NCBI GenBank assembly: GCA_963715405.1
Contig: OY970239.1
Location: forward strand, 1,178,001-1,242,000
Length of the DNA: 64,000 nt
From: JALZKA01 sp963715405
GTDB lineage: Bacteria; Actinomycetota; Thermoleophilia; Solirubrobacterales; 70-9
Reading direction: 5' to 3'
A model generated the notes under the pieces. That model made no database searches. It saw only the letters and a list, made by a program, of their open reading frames with translations, and was not told the origin of the DNA. Below are positions 1 through 13,476 of this stretch, one piece after another; position 1 is the stretch's first letter, and the number at the start of each line of letters is the position of its first letter. A program made the position numbers and the translations under genes.

Positions 1-248
1 CCTCGGCGATCACCGACCTCCACCCGCACCTCTCAGACATCGAGCTCACCGACTACAAGGTGCGCATCCTCGACTCGCACGACGGCACCGGCGCGATCAC
101 GCGCGTCCTCCTCGACTCCTCGGACGGCCAGGACTCCTGGGGCACGATCGGCGTCTCGGAGAACATCATCGAAGCCTCGTGGGAGGCGCTGGTCGACTCG
201 CTCGAGTACGCGTTCCAGCCGGCGGCGGTCCGCTCGGAGCCGGCCTAG
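1..248 (+). CDS. cimA: citramalate synthase, C-terminal end (partial)
   Basis: Only the last 81 residues lie in the window; the gene runs off the left edge. The reading frame contains DYKVRILDSHDGTGA and SWGTIGVSENIIEASWEAL, which match the C-terminal regulatory (LeuA dimer) domain of citramalate synthase. That enzyme condenses acetyl-CoA and pyruvate to (R)-citramalate at the start of a threonine-independent isoleucine route. 2-isopropylmalate synthase is the close alternative, but the ending SENIIEASWEALVDSLEY is typical of the CimA group. Its TAG stop overlaps the TAG of the convergent downstream gene inside one CTAG. Confidence 0.8.
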   Translation, partial: SAITDLHPHLSDIELTDYKVRILDSHDGTGAITRVLLDSSDGQDSWGTIGVSENIIEASWEALVDSLEYAFQPAAVRSEPA

Positions 249-583
249 GACTCGTTCAGAGCCGCGGCTTCGCGGACGAGCTCCTTGAAGGCGCTCTTGT
301 CGAGCGCGTCGCCCTCCGATATGTCGATGGCACGCATAGCGTTGCCCTCGAGGCTGGCGTTGAAGAGGCCCTTCGGGTCCTCCAGCTGGGCGCCCTTGGC
401 GAAGGTGACCTTCACCTTGCCCTTGAAGATCTGGCCATGGCCGATCAACCCCTCGTGGGACCAGGTGTGGACGCCCTCGGGGTTCGACGGCTTCTTCCAC
501 TTCATCTCCTCGACCACGTCGGGCACCGCCTCCTTGACGAGGCTTCGGACCTGGTCGAGCATCAGGTCGCGCCAGTCGGACAT
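245..583 (-). CDS. DUF1801-family protein
   Basis: A 112-residue soluble protein. The core reads WKKPSNPEGVHTW, then KGKVKVTFAKGAQLEDP and later SAFKELVREAA, the pattern of DUF1801 (YdhG-like) proteins, a small alpha/beta fold of unknown biochemical role that some family members link to stress or iron handling. I place the start at the ATG at 583 because a TATGCT box lies exactly seven bases upstream (591-596), fitting a leaderless mRNA; an in-frame ATG at 595 would add four residues but overlaps that box. It is convergent with cimA and divergent from the aminotransferase gene. Function not known. Confidence 0.72.
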   Translation of the reverse strand: MSDWRDLMLDQVRSLVKEAVPDVVEEMKWKKPSNPEGVHTWSHEGLIGHGQIFKGKVKVTFAKGAQLEDPKGLFNASLEGNAMRAIDISEGDALDKSAFKELVREAAALNES

Positions 584-590
584 GGACGGC

Positions 591-600
591 AGCATAAAGT
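591..600. promoter_or_regulatory. overlapping divergent -10 boxes (DUF1801 / aminotransferase)
   Basis: On the plus strand TAAAGT (595-600) is followed by exactly seven bases and the ATG at 608. On the minus strand TATGCT (596-591) is followed by exactly seven bases and the ATG at 583. The two hexamers share the TA at 595-596. Both fit TANNNT -10 elements of leaderless transcripts. Inferred from spacing only; no clear -35 elements are seen. Confidence 0.5.
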
Positions 601-607
601 GAGCGCG

Positions 608-1771
608 ATGGAAACGGCTGACCAAATTCCCCTCGCGAAGCCCGAGATCGGCGAGCGCGAGGAGGAGCTGGTGCTCGAGGTGCTGCGCTCGGGGCGGCTG
701 TCCCTGGGCCCCGTACAGGAGCGCTTCGAGCGCGAGTTCGCCGCCTGGGTCGGAGTGGACGACGCTGTCGCCGTCTCGTCGGGCACCGCCGCGCTTCACC
801 TCGGCGTGCGGGTGCTTGAGTGGGGGGCGGGCGACGAGGTCGTGACGTCACCGTTCTCGTTCGTGGCCTCGGCGAACTGCCTCCTCTACGAGGAGGTCGA
901 GCCCGTGTTCTGCGATATCGACCCCGTGACGCTCAACATGGATCCGGACGCCACTGCCGCGGCGGTGACCGAGCACACCGTGGGGCTGTTGCCGGTGGAC
1001 ATCTTCGGCTACCCGGCTGCGCTTCACGAGCTGTGCGCGCTGGCGGAGAGGAACGGCCTCGGCGTCCTCGAGGACGCCTGCGAAGCGCCCGGCGCTGTCG
1101 ATGCCGATGGCAAGGCACTCGGCACACGCGGGCATCTCACGACTTTCGCCTTTTACGCCAACAAGCAGCTCACGACGGGGGAGGGGGGCATGATCGTCCC
1201 GCGCTCGGCCGACGAGGCAGCGATCCTTCGCTCGCTCAGGAATCAGGGCCGAGCGATTGACATGGACTGGCTCGACCACGACCGGCTCGGCTTCAACTAC
1301 CGGATGACCGAGATCCAGGCCGCGCTCGGGATCGCCCAGGTCGAGAAGGCCGGCGAGCTCCTGGCCGCGCGAGCGCGCGTGGCGGCGACGTACACCGAGC
1401 GCCTGAGCGAGATCGGCGGCGTCCGCGCCGGCGAGGGCGACCTCGACGGCTTCGTGCTTCCCTGTGCCGACCGCGGCTCCGAGCGTCGGAGCTGGTTCGT
1501 CTACACGGTTCGCGTGCCGAAGGGGTCCGACCGAGAAGCCGTGATCGCCGACCTCGACCAGCGCGGGATCGCCGCCAAGGCGTATCTGCCGTGCATCCAC
1601 CTGATGCCGCACTACCGCGAGCGCTTCGGATTCAAGGGTGGCGAGTTTCCAGTCGCCGAGGATGTCGCCGAGCGCTCGCTCGCGCTGCCATTCTTCCCTG
1701 CTATGACGGACGATCAGATCGACAGGGTCACCGAGGCGCTCTCCGAAGGGCTTGGCGGTGACTGGGCATGA
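608..1771 (+). CDS. DegT/DnrJ/EryC1/StrS-family PLP aminotransferase
   Basis: A 387-residue PLP-dependent aminotransferase of the sugar-aminating family. It starts with the typical IPLAKPEIGEREEELV, has the cofactor loop SSGTAALHLGVRVL, VFCDIDPVTLNMD, the aspartate that pairs with the pyridine nitrogen in LEDACEAPGA, and the Schiff-base lysine in FAFYANKQLTTGEGG. Members usually transfer an amino group from glutamate to a nucleotide-bound keto-sugar for surface glycans or glycosylated metabolites; the exact substrate cannot be told. No other sugar-nucleotide genes are adjacent, so the partner pathway lies elsewhere. ATG 608 is preferred over an in-frame GTG at 599 because of the TAAAGT-7-ATG arrangement. 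It overlaps the next gene by four bases (ATGA). Confidence 0.9.
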   Translation: METADQIPLAKPEIGEREEELVLEVLRSGRLSLGPVQERFEREFAAWVGVDDAVAVSSGTAALHLGVRVLEWGAGDEVVTSPFSFVASANCLLYEEVEPVFCDIDPVTLNMDPDATAAAVTEHTVGLLPVDIFGYPAALHELCALAERNGLGVLEDACEAPGAVDADGKALGTRGHLTTFAFYANKQLTTGEGGMIVPRSADEAAILRSLRNQGRAIDMDWLDHDRLGFNYRMTEIQAALGIAQVEKAGELLAARARVAATYTERLSEIGGVRAGEGDLDGFVLPCADRGSERRSWFVYTVRVPKGSDREAVIADLDQRGIAAKAYLPCIHLMPHYRERFGFKGGEFPVAEDVAERSLALPFFPAMTDDQIDRVTEALSEGLGGDWA

Positions 1772-2334
1772 TGTCGCGCCAGGCTGAGACCTTCATAGGA
1801 ACCGAGGCAGAGAAGGCGAGCCTTGCCGCGCTTCGCGACGCGACGGGCGAGACAGACGGCGTCATGGAGCGCCACACCTTGCGGTGCTTTCTTTTCTGCG
1901 AGCTCCTCGCGGAAAAGCACAACGCCGACCTCGACCGCGAGGTGATGCTGTGCGCGTCGCTTCTCCACGACATCGGCATCTATGACATGGTCTCCGAGGG
2001 CGGCGTCTATACCGACGAGGGCGGCGAATTTGCCCGCAAGCTCGGCCTCCAGCACGGCTGGGACGATCGCCGCGCTGACCTGTGTGCACAGGCATGCGCC
2101 CGCCATCACGCGGTGCGAAAGCAGTGGGAGCACGGCGCCGAGGTCGAGGTCTTGCGCCTTGCCGATCGGATCGAGGTGTCGGGCGGACTCTCGCGCGCCG
2201 GCCTCAGCCGCGGCCAGATCAAGAGCGTCTTTGGCGAGGTTTCGCGAGAGGGCTTCTATGCCGGGGTCCTCCACGTCGTCTGGCCGTCGCTTCGCTCCCG
2301 CCCGCTCAAGACCGCGAAGATCTTCAGCCGATGA
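1768..2334 (+). CDS. HD-domain phosphohydrolase-like protein
   Basis: A 188-residue HD-superfamily protein. The metal-binding set is visible as His36 in MERHTLRCF, His67-Asp68 in LLHDIG, then ACARHHAV and a late Asp in RLADRIEVSG. Such proteins hydrolyse phosphoesters or, in cyanamide hydratase-like members, hydrate small nitriles; nothing here decides between these. The gene overlaps the aminotransferase upstream (ATGA) and argH downstream (ATGATG), so the three are probably translated together. Substrate unknown. Confidence 0.78.
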   Translation: MMSRQAETFIGTEAEKASLAALRDATGETDGVMERHTLRCFLFCELLAEKHNADLDREVMLCASLLHDIGIYDMVSEGGVYTDEGGEFARKLGLQHGWDDRRADLCAQACARHHAVRKQWEHGAEVEVLRLADRIEVSGGLSRAGLSRGQIKSVFGEVSREGFYAGVLHVVWPSLRSRPLKTAKIFSR

Positions 2335-3711
2335 TGCGACGCTTAGACCAGCCCCAGGACCCGCTCTTCAAGCGGATCAATGCTTCGGTCGGCTTCGACC
2401 AGCGTTTGTGGGAGCAGGACATCGCGGGCTCCGAAGCCCACGCGAAGGCCTTGGGCCGCGCCGGTGTCCTGACCGACGACGAGCTCTCCCAGATGCTCGA
2501 AGGTCTCGAGCAGGTCCGCGACGAGCTCGCGGGCGGAGCCTTCAAGTTCGCCGAGGACGATGAGGACATCCATATGGCGGTCGAACGCCGGCTGACCGAG
2601 GTCATCGGCCCGCTGGGCGGGAAGCTCCATACCGGCCGTTCGCGAAACGACCAAGTGGCGACTGACTTGGCCCTCTTCGTAGCCGCTTCGGCGGATCGGG
2701 CCATCGAGCTGACGACAGCGCTGATGGCGACGATCGTCGATGTCGCCGAGCGCCACGCCGATTGGCCGATGCCCGGCTACACGCACCTCCAGCGCGCCCA
2801 GCCCGTCTATCTCGGGCATCACCTGCTCGCCTACTTCTGGATGCTGCGCCGCGACGCCCGGCGCTTCGAGGCGGCGCGCGCGGCGGCGCTCGCGGAGATG
2901 CCGCTCGGCTCAGGCGCTCTCGCGGGGCTCAACTGGGAGCTTGACCGCGAGGCGACCGCTGAGGACCTCGGCTTCGACGCGCCGGCTCCCAACTCGATCG
3001 ACGCCGTCTCGAATCGCGACGCTGCGCTCGACTACCTGGGCGCCGCCGCTATCTGCGCGACGCATCTCTCGCGCCTCGGTTCGGAGCTCGTGATCTGGTC
3101 GAGCCAGGAGTTCGGGTTCTGCGAGCCCGCCGACGATTTCGCCTCGGGCTCATCGATCATGCCTCAGAAGAAGAACCCCGACGCTGCCGAGCTCCTGCGC
3201 GGCAAGGCGCCGCGGGTCGCGGCTTCGTTTTCGACGCTCGATCGGCGTGCTGCACGCGCTGCCGCTCGCCTATGCGAAGGACCTTCAGGAGGACAAGGAG
3301 GCGCTCTTCGACGCCGTCGACACGATCGAGACGTCGCTCGCCGTTGCGGAGCGGATGCTCGGCGGCCTCGCGTTCAACCGCGAGCGCTTGGCCGCGGCGG
3401 CATCGGACGAGATGCTCGCAGCGACCGATGTGGCGGACCTCCTCGTGCGCCGCGGCATGCCGTTCCGCGAGGCGCACGGCGTGATCGGCGGGCTCGTGCG
3501 AACCGCCATCGAGAGCGGCCGTTCGCTGTCTGAGCTGACGCTCGAGGAGATCCAGGCTCAGTCCGAGCTCCTCGACGACGAGTACTACGAGGTGCTCCGG
3601 GGCGATGCGTGGCTCGAGTCGAAGGTCTCGGCCGGCGGCACTGCGTCGGCCCGCGTCGCCGAGCAGATCGCGGCGGCGCGCGAAGTGCTCGCGGACCTCA
3701 CGCGCGTGTGA
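2331..3711 (+). CDS. argH: argininosuccinate lyase, interrupted by a one-base frameshift
   Basis: Argininosuccinate lyase splits argininosuccinate into arginine and fumarate, the last step of arginine synthesis. Residues 100-108 read HTGRSRNDQ, followed by PGYTHLQRAQP and the mobile signature loop GSSIMPQKKNPD with the catalytic serine. After codon 303 the frame breaks: the expected helix GVLHALPLAYAKDLQEDKE continues one base out of frame, from position 3241. Removing one base near 3240 restores a normal-length (about 459-residue) enzyme. All active-site motifs are intact and the downstream part shows no decay, so a sequence error or a very recent mutation is more likely than an old pseudogene. 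Start overlaps the HD gene; the stop overlaps the GTG of the next gene. Confidence 0.88.
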
Positions 3712-4364
3712 ACGCCTCCGCCTCGCGGAGTGGTCGACATTACGGGCGCCATGGGCACGTAACGTCGACCAGTGGGAAAGGCGGCGAGGAGCTCCCGGTC
3801 GCCTTCTACGAGCGGCCTGTGGTCGAAGTGGCGCGTGACCTCGTCGGCTGCAGCCTCACGGTCGGCGGCGTGGGCGGCATCATCACCGAGACCGAGGCCT
3901 ACCACGTCTCCGAGCCGGCCTGCCACGCATACGTGGGCCTCACCGACCGGACCGCGCCGCTCTACGGCCCGCCGGGCCACGCGTACGTGTACCTCTCGTA
4001 CGGAATCCACAGCTTGCTGAACGCGGTGGCCGAGCCGGAGGGGGAGGCGGCCGCGGTTCTGATCCGCGCTCTCGAGCCACGGTGGGGAATCGATGTGATG
4101 CGCGAGCGCCGCGGGCTTGAGCCCGAGGCGCTCCTCTGCTCCGGGCCGGGCAAGCTGACGCAGGCGCTTGGATTCGGCCTCGAGCTCAACCGGGCTCCTC
4201 TTTTCGAGGCGCCATTCGAGCTGCGTGCGCCCGCGGCCGGCTGGAAAGGCGATGTGGTCGGAGTCGCGCCGCGCATCGGGATCACACGGGCGACCGAGCT
4301 TGAGTGGCGCTTCTGCGCCGCGAGCAGCCGCTACCTCTCGCGCCCCGTCCCGCGCAGCGGCTGA
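3708..4364 (+). CDS. DNA-3-methyladenine glycosylase (AAG/MPG family)
   Basis: A monofunctional base-excision glycosylase of the AAG (Mpg) fold that removes alkylated purines and hypoxanthine. Diagnostic strings are ITETEAYHVSEPACHAY, the DNA-intercalating and catalytic stretch RTAPLYGPPGHAYVYLSYG, and CSGPGKLTQALG. The size, about 218 residues, suits the family. The start is set at GTG 3708, which overlaps the argH stop as GTGA; the first 23 residues are basic and not conserved, so a later GTG near 3759 is possible. It converges on the PBP gene, leaving three bases between the stops. Confidence 0.88.
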   Translation: MNASASRSGRHYGRHGHVTSTSGKGGEELPVAFYERPVVEVARDLVGCSLTVGGVGGIITETEAYHVSEPACHAYVGLTDRTAPLYGPPGHAYVYLSYGIHSLLNAVAEPEGEAAAVLIRALEPRWGIDVMRERRGLEPEALLCSGPGKLTQALGFGLELNRAPLFEAPFELRAPAAGWKGDVVGVAPRIGITRATELEWRFCAASSRYLSRPVPRSG

Positions 4365-4367
4365 GCG

Positions 4368-6807
4368 CTACTCGGAGATAGCGCCTTGGTCGGAAGGCGT
4401 CTCGGGCGCGACCTCGGGCTCGGCAGGGACGACCTCTTCCTCGGGCAGCGCCGGTTCCTCTTCCGGCGCGACGGGCACCACTGGCGCCTCAGGCACGACT
4501 GTGGTGTCTTCGGTCACGGTCGTTTCGTCCACAGGCTCCGGGTTCACGCTGAGATACGCGTTCACAAGGTCGGCGAAGAGGAGAGCGGGGATCGTGCCGC
4601 CGTCGACGGGAGCGCCGCCGTACTCGGTCAGCATCGGCTCGCGCGAATCGGCATGGCCGACCCAGACGCAGGCTGTGATGTCAGGCGTCGCGCCGCAGAA
4701 CCATGCGTCGCCGTTGTCGTCGGTCGTGCCGGTCTTGCCCCAGGTGGGCTCGCCCGTCGCGGCGCGCTTGCCGGTTCCCGAGGTGATCACGGTGGCGAGG
4801 GTCGTAGCGGCGGTGTTCGCGGTCTCGGGCGAGATGACCTGGTCGCGGACGGACTCATTCTCGCCTGAGACGCCGTCCTTGTCCTCGACGGGCTCGCCGC
4901 CCTCCTTCGGATCGGCGTCGTAGACGCCCTCGATCGCAACCGGGCCGTTCTTCGACGCCGCCATCGTGCCGGTGACGCGATCACCGTCCTCCTCGATCGT
5001 CGTGTAGGCGTGCGCCATCTCGAGCGGTGTCACGACCTGGCTGCCGAGGATCATCGAGGGCGGGTAGGGCTGGAAATCAGACCCTTCGAGCGAGTACTCG
5101 AGCCCCTCCGCATCCGCCAGGCTGGTCTTGATTCCCATGTCGCCGGCGGTGTCGGCGATGTCGGCCAGACCGACCTGCGTACCGAGCTGCGAGTAGACCG
5201 AGTTGTCGGAGAAGGTCGTGCCGGTCGCGAGCGAGATGGGTCCGCGGTAGGTGTCGGCGTAGTTGTTTACCCGGAAGACGTCAGGGAGATTCTTGGTCGA
5301 GCCGTCCTTCTGGGGAACCTTCACCTTGAAGGGAATGTTCACTTGAGCGGAGTTGAAGACCTCGCTCGTCGAGTGCTCTTCCTCCAGCGCGGCAACGAGG
5401 GTGAAGGGCTTGAACGAGGAGCCCGACTGGCGAAGGCCGTTCGTCGCGAGGTTGAAGGGCTCGCGAGCGTAGTCAGAGCCGCCGACCATGGCGATGACGC
5501 CGGCGGTCTCGTTGTCGAGGACGACGACGGACGAGTCCAAGCCCGACGCCGTCGACGCGTGCCGAGACGAGATCCTCGACCTGCTGCTGATACTCGAGGT
5601 CGAGCGTTGACTCGACGACGAGGCCGCCGCCGAACGCCTGGCCGGCGCCGTAGCGGTCGACGAGCTGCTGGCGAAGCCAGGACGTGAAGTAGGGGGCGGC
5701 CGAGTCGTCTGTCGGGGGGATGATCGCCGAGGCACGAGGAAGGGCGCGCGCCGAGTAGTCGGTGTACTCGTCCTCGGTGATGTAGCCCTGCTCGGCCATG
5801 TTGAAGAGAACGAGGTTTCGCCTCTCGAGCGCAGCTTCTGGCTGGTCGCGAGGGGAATAGGCCGTGGGTGAGGCGATGATCCCGGCGAGCATCGCGGCCT
5901 CGTAGGGGAGTAGGGAGGACGCGCAGGTGGGCTGTCCTTCCTCGCCGCAGCCCTCGTGGACCGTGCCGAAGTAGGTCTTCGCGGCGGCCTCGATTCCGTA
6001 GGCCCCCTCGCCGAAGTAGATGGCGTTGAGGTACTCGGTGATGATCTTGTCCTTAGACCAGTTGCGCTCGAGCTGATAGGCGAGGGCGGCCTCGCGGAGC
6101 TTTTGGAGGACGGTCCGGCTGCTCTGGGCCTCGAGCGCGTTCTTTACGAACTGCTGGGTGATGGTTGAGGCGCCCTGCTGCGCCGAGCCGGCGAGGACGT
6201 CCTGGTAGAGCGCCCGGGCGATGCCCTGGTAGTCGACGCCCCGGTGCTCGTAAAAGCGCTTGTCCTCGATCGCGACGACCGCTTCTTTCATAACCGGCGC
6301 GATCTCGTCGGAGGCCACGAGGATGCGGCCCTCGTTGTTGGTGAGGGTCGCGAGTGTCCTGCCGTTCCGGTCGAGGATGACCGAGTTCTCGGCCGCCTCG
6401 AACTGCGCGCGATTCTCGAGCGCCGGAAGGTCCTGAGCGACAGCCATCATGATCCCGAAGACCCAGGAGACGAGCGCAAGCAGGCCGAGGCCCATGAAGA
6501 CAAGAGCGGCGCGAAGCTTCTTGAGACGAGGCTTGGCGCGTCCCTCGTTGTCCCCGTTCGCGCCGTCGCCGTCTCCACCGCCGCCGGGCAGGACGCTCAG
6601 GCGGCTCTCAGCGTCGCCGCCACCGTTGCTTTCGGGCGCGCCGCTGCCGTTGCTTTGGCTGCCGCCGCCGTTCAGCCGGGCGGGGGCGCCGCCGCCGGTG
6701 CGCTCGCGCATGCGGTTCGCGGCGCGCTGTGCGGCGTTAGGCCCCCGGGTGGCGCGGCGCTCGAGGCGTGCTTGGGCACGCTCCCTCCGCTTGTCGTTAA
6801 AGCCCAT
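4368..6807 (-). CDS. class A penicillin-binding protein (transglycosylase/transpeptidase), with one-base frameshift
   Basis: A bifunctional peptidoglycan synthase. The order is a charged Gly/Asn/Ser-rich cytoplasmic tail, one membrane anchor (ALVFMGLGLLALVSWVFGI), a GT51 glycosyltransferase domain (catalytic Glu in AIEDKRFYEHRGVD; QGASTITQQFVKNA), then a transpeptidase domain with SGSSFKPF (SxxK), SDNSVYSQ (SxN) and GKTGTTDD (KTG), and a Pro/Glu-rich tail. The frame breaks at 5542-5544: before it the protein reads VDGVG, after it LDSSVVVLD, and dropping one G of GGG restores continuity. Both catalytic halves are intact, so a sequence error is likely. Start ATG 6807 lies 28 bases from the divergent tyrS start. 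Confidence 0.88.
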
Positions 6808-6816
6808 CGGGCATCG

Positions 6817-6826
6817 AAAGTAGCAT
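6817..6826. promoter_or_regulatory. overlapping divergent -10 boxes (PBP / tyrS)
   Basis: Plus strand TAGCAT (6821-6826) precedes the tyrS ATG by eight bases; minus strand TACTTT (6822-6817) precedes the PBP ATG by nine bases. The hexamers share TA at 6821-6822, the same geometry as at 591-600. The whole region between the two start codons is only 27 bases, so both transcripts must begin at or beside their start codons unless transcription starts inside the opposite gene. Confidence 0.45.
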
Positions 6827-6834
6827 TGCGAGCC

Positions 6835-8007
6835 ATGCGCGAAGGGGTGTCCGACGGGGGAGAAGGGCTTGCGCGAGTGCTCGCGGGAGCGGTCGACGCC
6901 CTGCCTGAAGGGCGCCTGGCTGAGCAGCTCTCCGGCGACCGGCCGCTTCGGGTTAAGTTCGGCATGGATCCGACCTCTCCCGACATCCACCTCGGCCATA
7001 CGGTCGTGCTCCAGAAGCTCCGGACCTTTCAGGACCTCGGGCACACGGTGGTCTTGATCGTCGGCGACTACACGGCCCGCGTCGGCGATCCGAGCGGGCG
7101 CAGCGACATCCGCCCCGTCCTGAGCCCGGCCGAGATCGAGGAGAACGCGCTCACCTACCAGGACCAGGCGTTCAAGGTGCTCGACCGCGAGCGGACGGAG
7201 ATCCGCCACAACTCCGAGTGGCTCGAGATGCCGTCGGGTCAGTTCTTCGAGCTCGTGCGCCGGTTCACTGTGGCCCGGTTATTGGAGCGCGACGATTTCC
7301 AGCGAAGGATGGAGGCGAAGCAGGGGATCTCGGCGCTTGAGCTTCTCTACCCCGTGTTGCAGGGCTACGACTCGGTCGCGGTCGAGGCAGACGTCGAGAT
7401 GGGAGCCACCGATCAGAGGTTCAACCTTCTCTTCGCGCGCGACGTTCAGGAGGCGTTCGGCCAAGCGCCCCAGTCGATCCTCACGATGCCCATCCTCGTG
7501 GGGACGTCCGGCGGGCAGAAGATGTCCAAGACGTACGACAACTACGTGGGCGTCACGGACGAGCCGGCTGACATGTTCGGAAAGCTGATGAGCATTCCGG
7601 ACGAGGTGATGGGGGAGTACTACCTCTTGCTGCTCGGCCGCGAGCTGGATCCGTCCGCTCATCCCAACGAGGCGAAGCGAGCACTGGGACGCGAGCTTGT
7701 GGAGCGGTTCCACTCGGCTGACGACGCCAGGGCTGCCGAGGAGCGCTTCGATTCCGTTCACAAGGACCGGGCGGTACCGGAGGACATCCCGGAGGTGGCG
7801 CTTGAAGAGGGGGAGAGCGTGCATCTGCCGGCGCTGCTCGCGAAAGCATTCGGCGTGTCGTCGAGCGAGGGGCGGCGCCTGATCGCCCAGGGCGGCGTGA
7901 AGGTCGAGGGAAATGCGCTCGCCCCCGACGTCCTGGACGTGCCCGCGGATGAGTTGCGAGGCCGCGTGCTTCAGCTCGGCAAGCGCCGGTTTGCGCGCCT
8001 GATCTGA
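6835..8007 (+). CDS. tyrS: tyrosyl-tRNA synthetase
   Basis: A 390-residue class I aminoacyl-tRNA synthetase charging tRNA-Tyr. The HIGH motif is HLGH at residues 52-55 in TSPDIHLGHTVVL; the KMSKS loop is KMSKT at 229-233. GDYTARVGDPSGRS and the subunit-contact region EMGATDQRFNLL are standard, and the last 60 or so residues form an S4 RNA-binding domain (GVSSSEGRRLIAQGGVKVEG). ATG 6835 is the first start giving the normal N-terminus. It is divergent from the PBP gene and followed directly by the rRNA operon promoter. Confidence 0.94.
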   Translation: MREGVSDGGEGLARVLAGAVDALPEGRLAEQLSGDRPLRVKFGMDPTSPDIHLGHTVVLQKLRTFQDLGHTVVLIVGDYTARVGDPSGRSDIRPVLSPAEIEENALTYQDQAFKVLDRERTEIRHNSEWLEMPSGQFFELVRRFTVARLLERDDFQRRMEAKQGISALELLYPVLQGYDSVAVEADVEMGATDQRFNLLFARDVQEAFGQAPQSILTMPILVGTSGGQKMSKTYDNYVGVTDEPADMFGKLMSIPDEVMGEYYLLLLGRELDPSAHPNEAKRALGRELVERFHSADDARAAEERFDSVHKDRAVPEDIPEVALEEGESVHLPALLAKAFGVSSSEGRRLIAQGGVKVEGNALAPDVLDVPADELRGRVLQLGKRRFARLI

Positions 8008-8055
8008 GCCTGCGCCAGGCGTCGGCTAGCCTTTTGTGAAGCGCGGTTCCTCGCC

Positions 8056-8084
8056 TTGACTGGGCGTGAGGCCGGCGCTATACT
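8056..8084 (+). promoter_or_regulatory. rRNA operon promoter
   Basis: TTGACT (8056-8061) and TATACT (8079-8084) are separated by exactly 17 bases, a near-consensus housekeeping sigma-factor promoter about 230 bases before the 16S gene. Transcription would begin near 8091. It is the strongest canonical promoter in the window, as expected for rRNA. Confidence 0.8.
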
Positions 8085-8313
8085 CCGTTGCCGCTTTCGA
8101 GCGGTCCGCCGTTCGTGCAGAAACCCTGTGCGCTCGGTGAGCGGTGTTTGAAAACTGAGCAGCGCGCAACGGGATCCCAAATCCCGTTGTGTCCAGGTTC
8201 GACCTGTCCCTGCACCATGCACGGGACAGACTGAATCAGAACCCCGTCATGCAAGCCATCCTGTGTATGGGTGGCGCGAGATGCATGACAGGCTCTAAGT
8301 GAATTCGTAATTT
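8085..8313 (+). other. rRNA operon leader with processing stem and hairpins
   Basis: This stretch has no gene. It holds the 5' arm of the 16S processing stem (about 8148-8164), which pairs with 10002-10018 behind the 16S gene with two mismatches. Three compact hairpins follow: 8167-8189 (nine-pair stem CAACGGGAT / ATCCCGTTG), about 8208-8230 (CTGTCCC / GGGACAG) and about 8248-8289 (GTCATGCA / TGCATGAC outer stem). They probably guide folding and RNase III cleavage; an antitermination role is possible but not shown. Confidence 0.6.
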
Positions 8314-9860
<1,547 letters not shown>

Positions 9861-10136
9861 CTAGGGAGCTCTAGGGCCCGGTCCAAGGTGACCGATCAGC
9901 CCAGGGAGCGCCGGCGCGTCTCGCGCGTCGGACCCCAGAACGTCGACCGGACCTGGTCGCGGTGGCGGCCGAGCTCTCGAGCTCGGCGGTTGCGCCGCGC
10001 ACGCTGCTCAGTTCTCAGAGACCGCGGGTGAGGCATCCCCTCGCTTGTGGGCCCTCGGAGGAGCTTGAAAACTGCACCAAGGCCACATAACAAGGTAAAT
10101 CAACCCGCGCTCGTCTTCGGACGGGAGCGGGCTCAC
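9861..10136 (+). other. 16S-23S internal spacer without tRNA genes
   Basis: The 276-base spacer shows no tRNA: no TTCGA-type T-loop with flanking stem and no anticodon arm for Ile or Ala on the plus strand. It carries the 3' arm of the 16S processing stem (10002-10018) and the 5' arm of the 23S processing stem (10063-10086). The latter pairs with 13166-13189 over 24 positions with one mismatch. Confidence 0.65.
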
Positions 10137-13148
<3,012 letters not shown>

Positions 13149-13238
13149 TTTTTTGATCTACCTTCGTGGCCTCGGTGCAGTTTTCAAGCCCCTTCGGGAG
13201 CCTGGGCCGCGCGCAAGCGCCGTCTCGGTCTCGCCGAT

Positions 13239-13354
13239 TTCGGTGGCTATAGCGAGAGGGAAACACCTCTTCCCATTCCGAACAGAGCAGTTAAGCCTCT
13301 CAGCGCCGATGGTACTTGGCCCTCGCGGGCCTGGGAGAGTAGGTCGCCGCCGGT
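13239..13354 (+). rRNA. rrf: 5S ribosomal RNA
   Basis: About 116 bases lying 90 bases after the 23S gene. The first bases (TCGGTGGC) pair with the last (GCCGCCGG), closing helix I. The inner text CACCTCTTCCCATTCCGAAC and GAGCAGTTAAGCC is the conserved loop B-C region of bacterial 5S RNA, followed by CGCCGATGGTA. The spacer before it contains the 3' arm of the 23S processing stem. Confidence 0.93.
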
Positions 13355-13362
13355 TCTTGATC

Positions 13363-13395
13363 GACAGCCGCCCTTCGGGGCGGCTGTCGTCGTTT
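13363..13395 (+). terminator. rRNA operon terminator
   Basis: A perfect eleven-pair stem, GACAGCCGCCC against GGGCGGCTGTC, closed by a TTCG tetraloop (13374-13377), lies nine bases after 5S. The following tract, GTCGTTTCT, is only modestly T-rich. Position and stability make it the likely end of the rRNA transcript. Confidence 0.8.
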
Positions 13396-13476
13396 CTGGC
13401 TTGCTAAAGCGGATTCTGGTCGCCCGGCCAGAAGGGATCGCGGTTAGCTCAGGCTCGCCTGGGTAACTCAAAGCTC

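Noticed and set aside
8008..8040. Intrinsic terminator just after tyrS
   Set aside because: GCCTG-CGC-CAGGC and GGCTAGCCTTTT are short; stems of five and four pairs are too weak to call with confidence.
9861..10136. tRNA-Ile or tRNA-Ala in the 16S-23S spacer
   Set aside because: No T-arm consensus or seven-pair acceptor stem could be found; the GC-rich palindromes here belong to rRNA processing.
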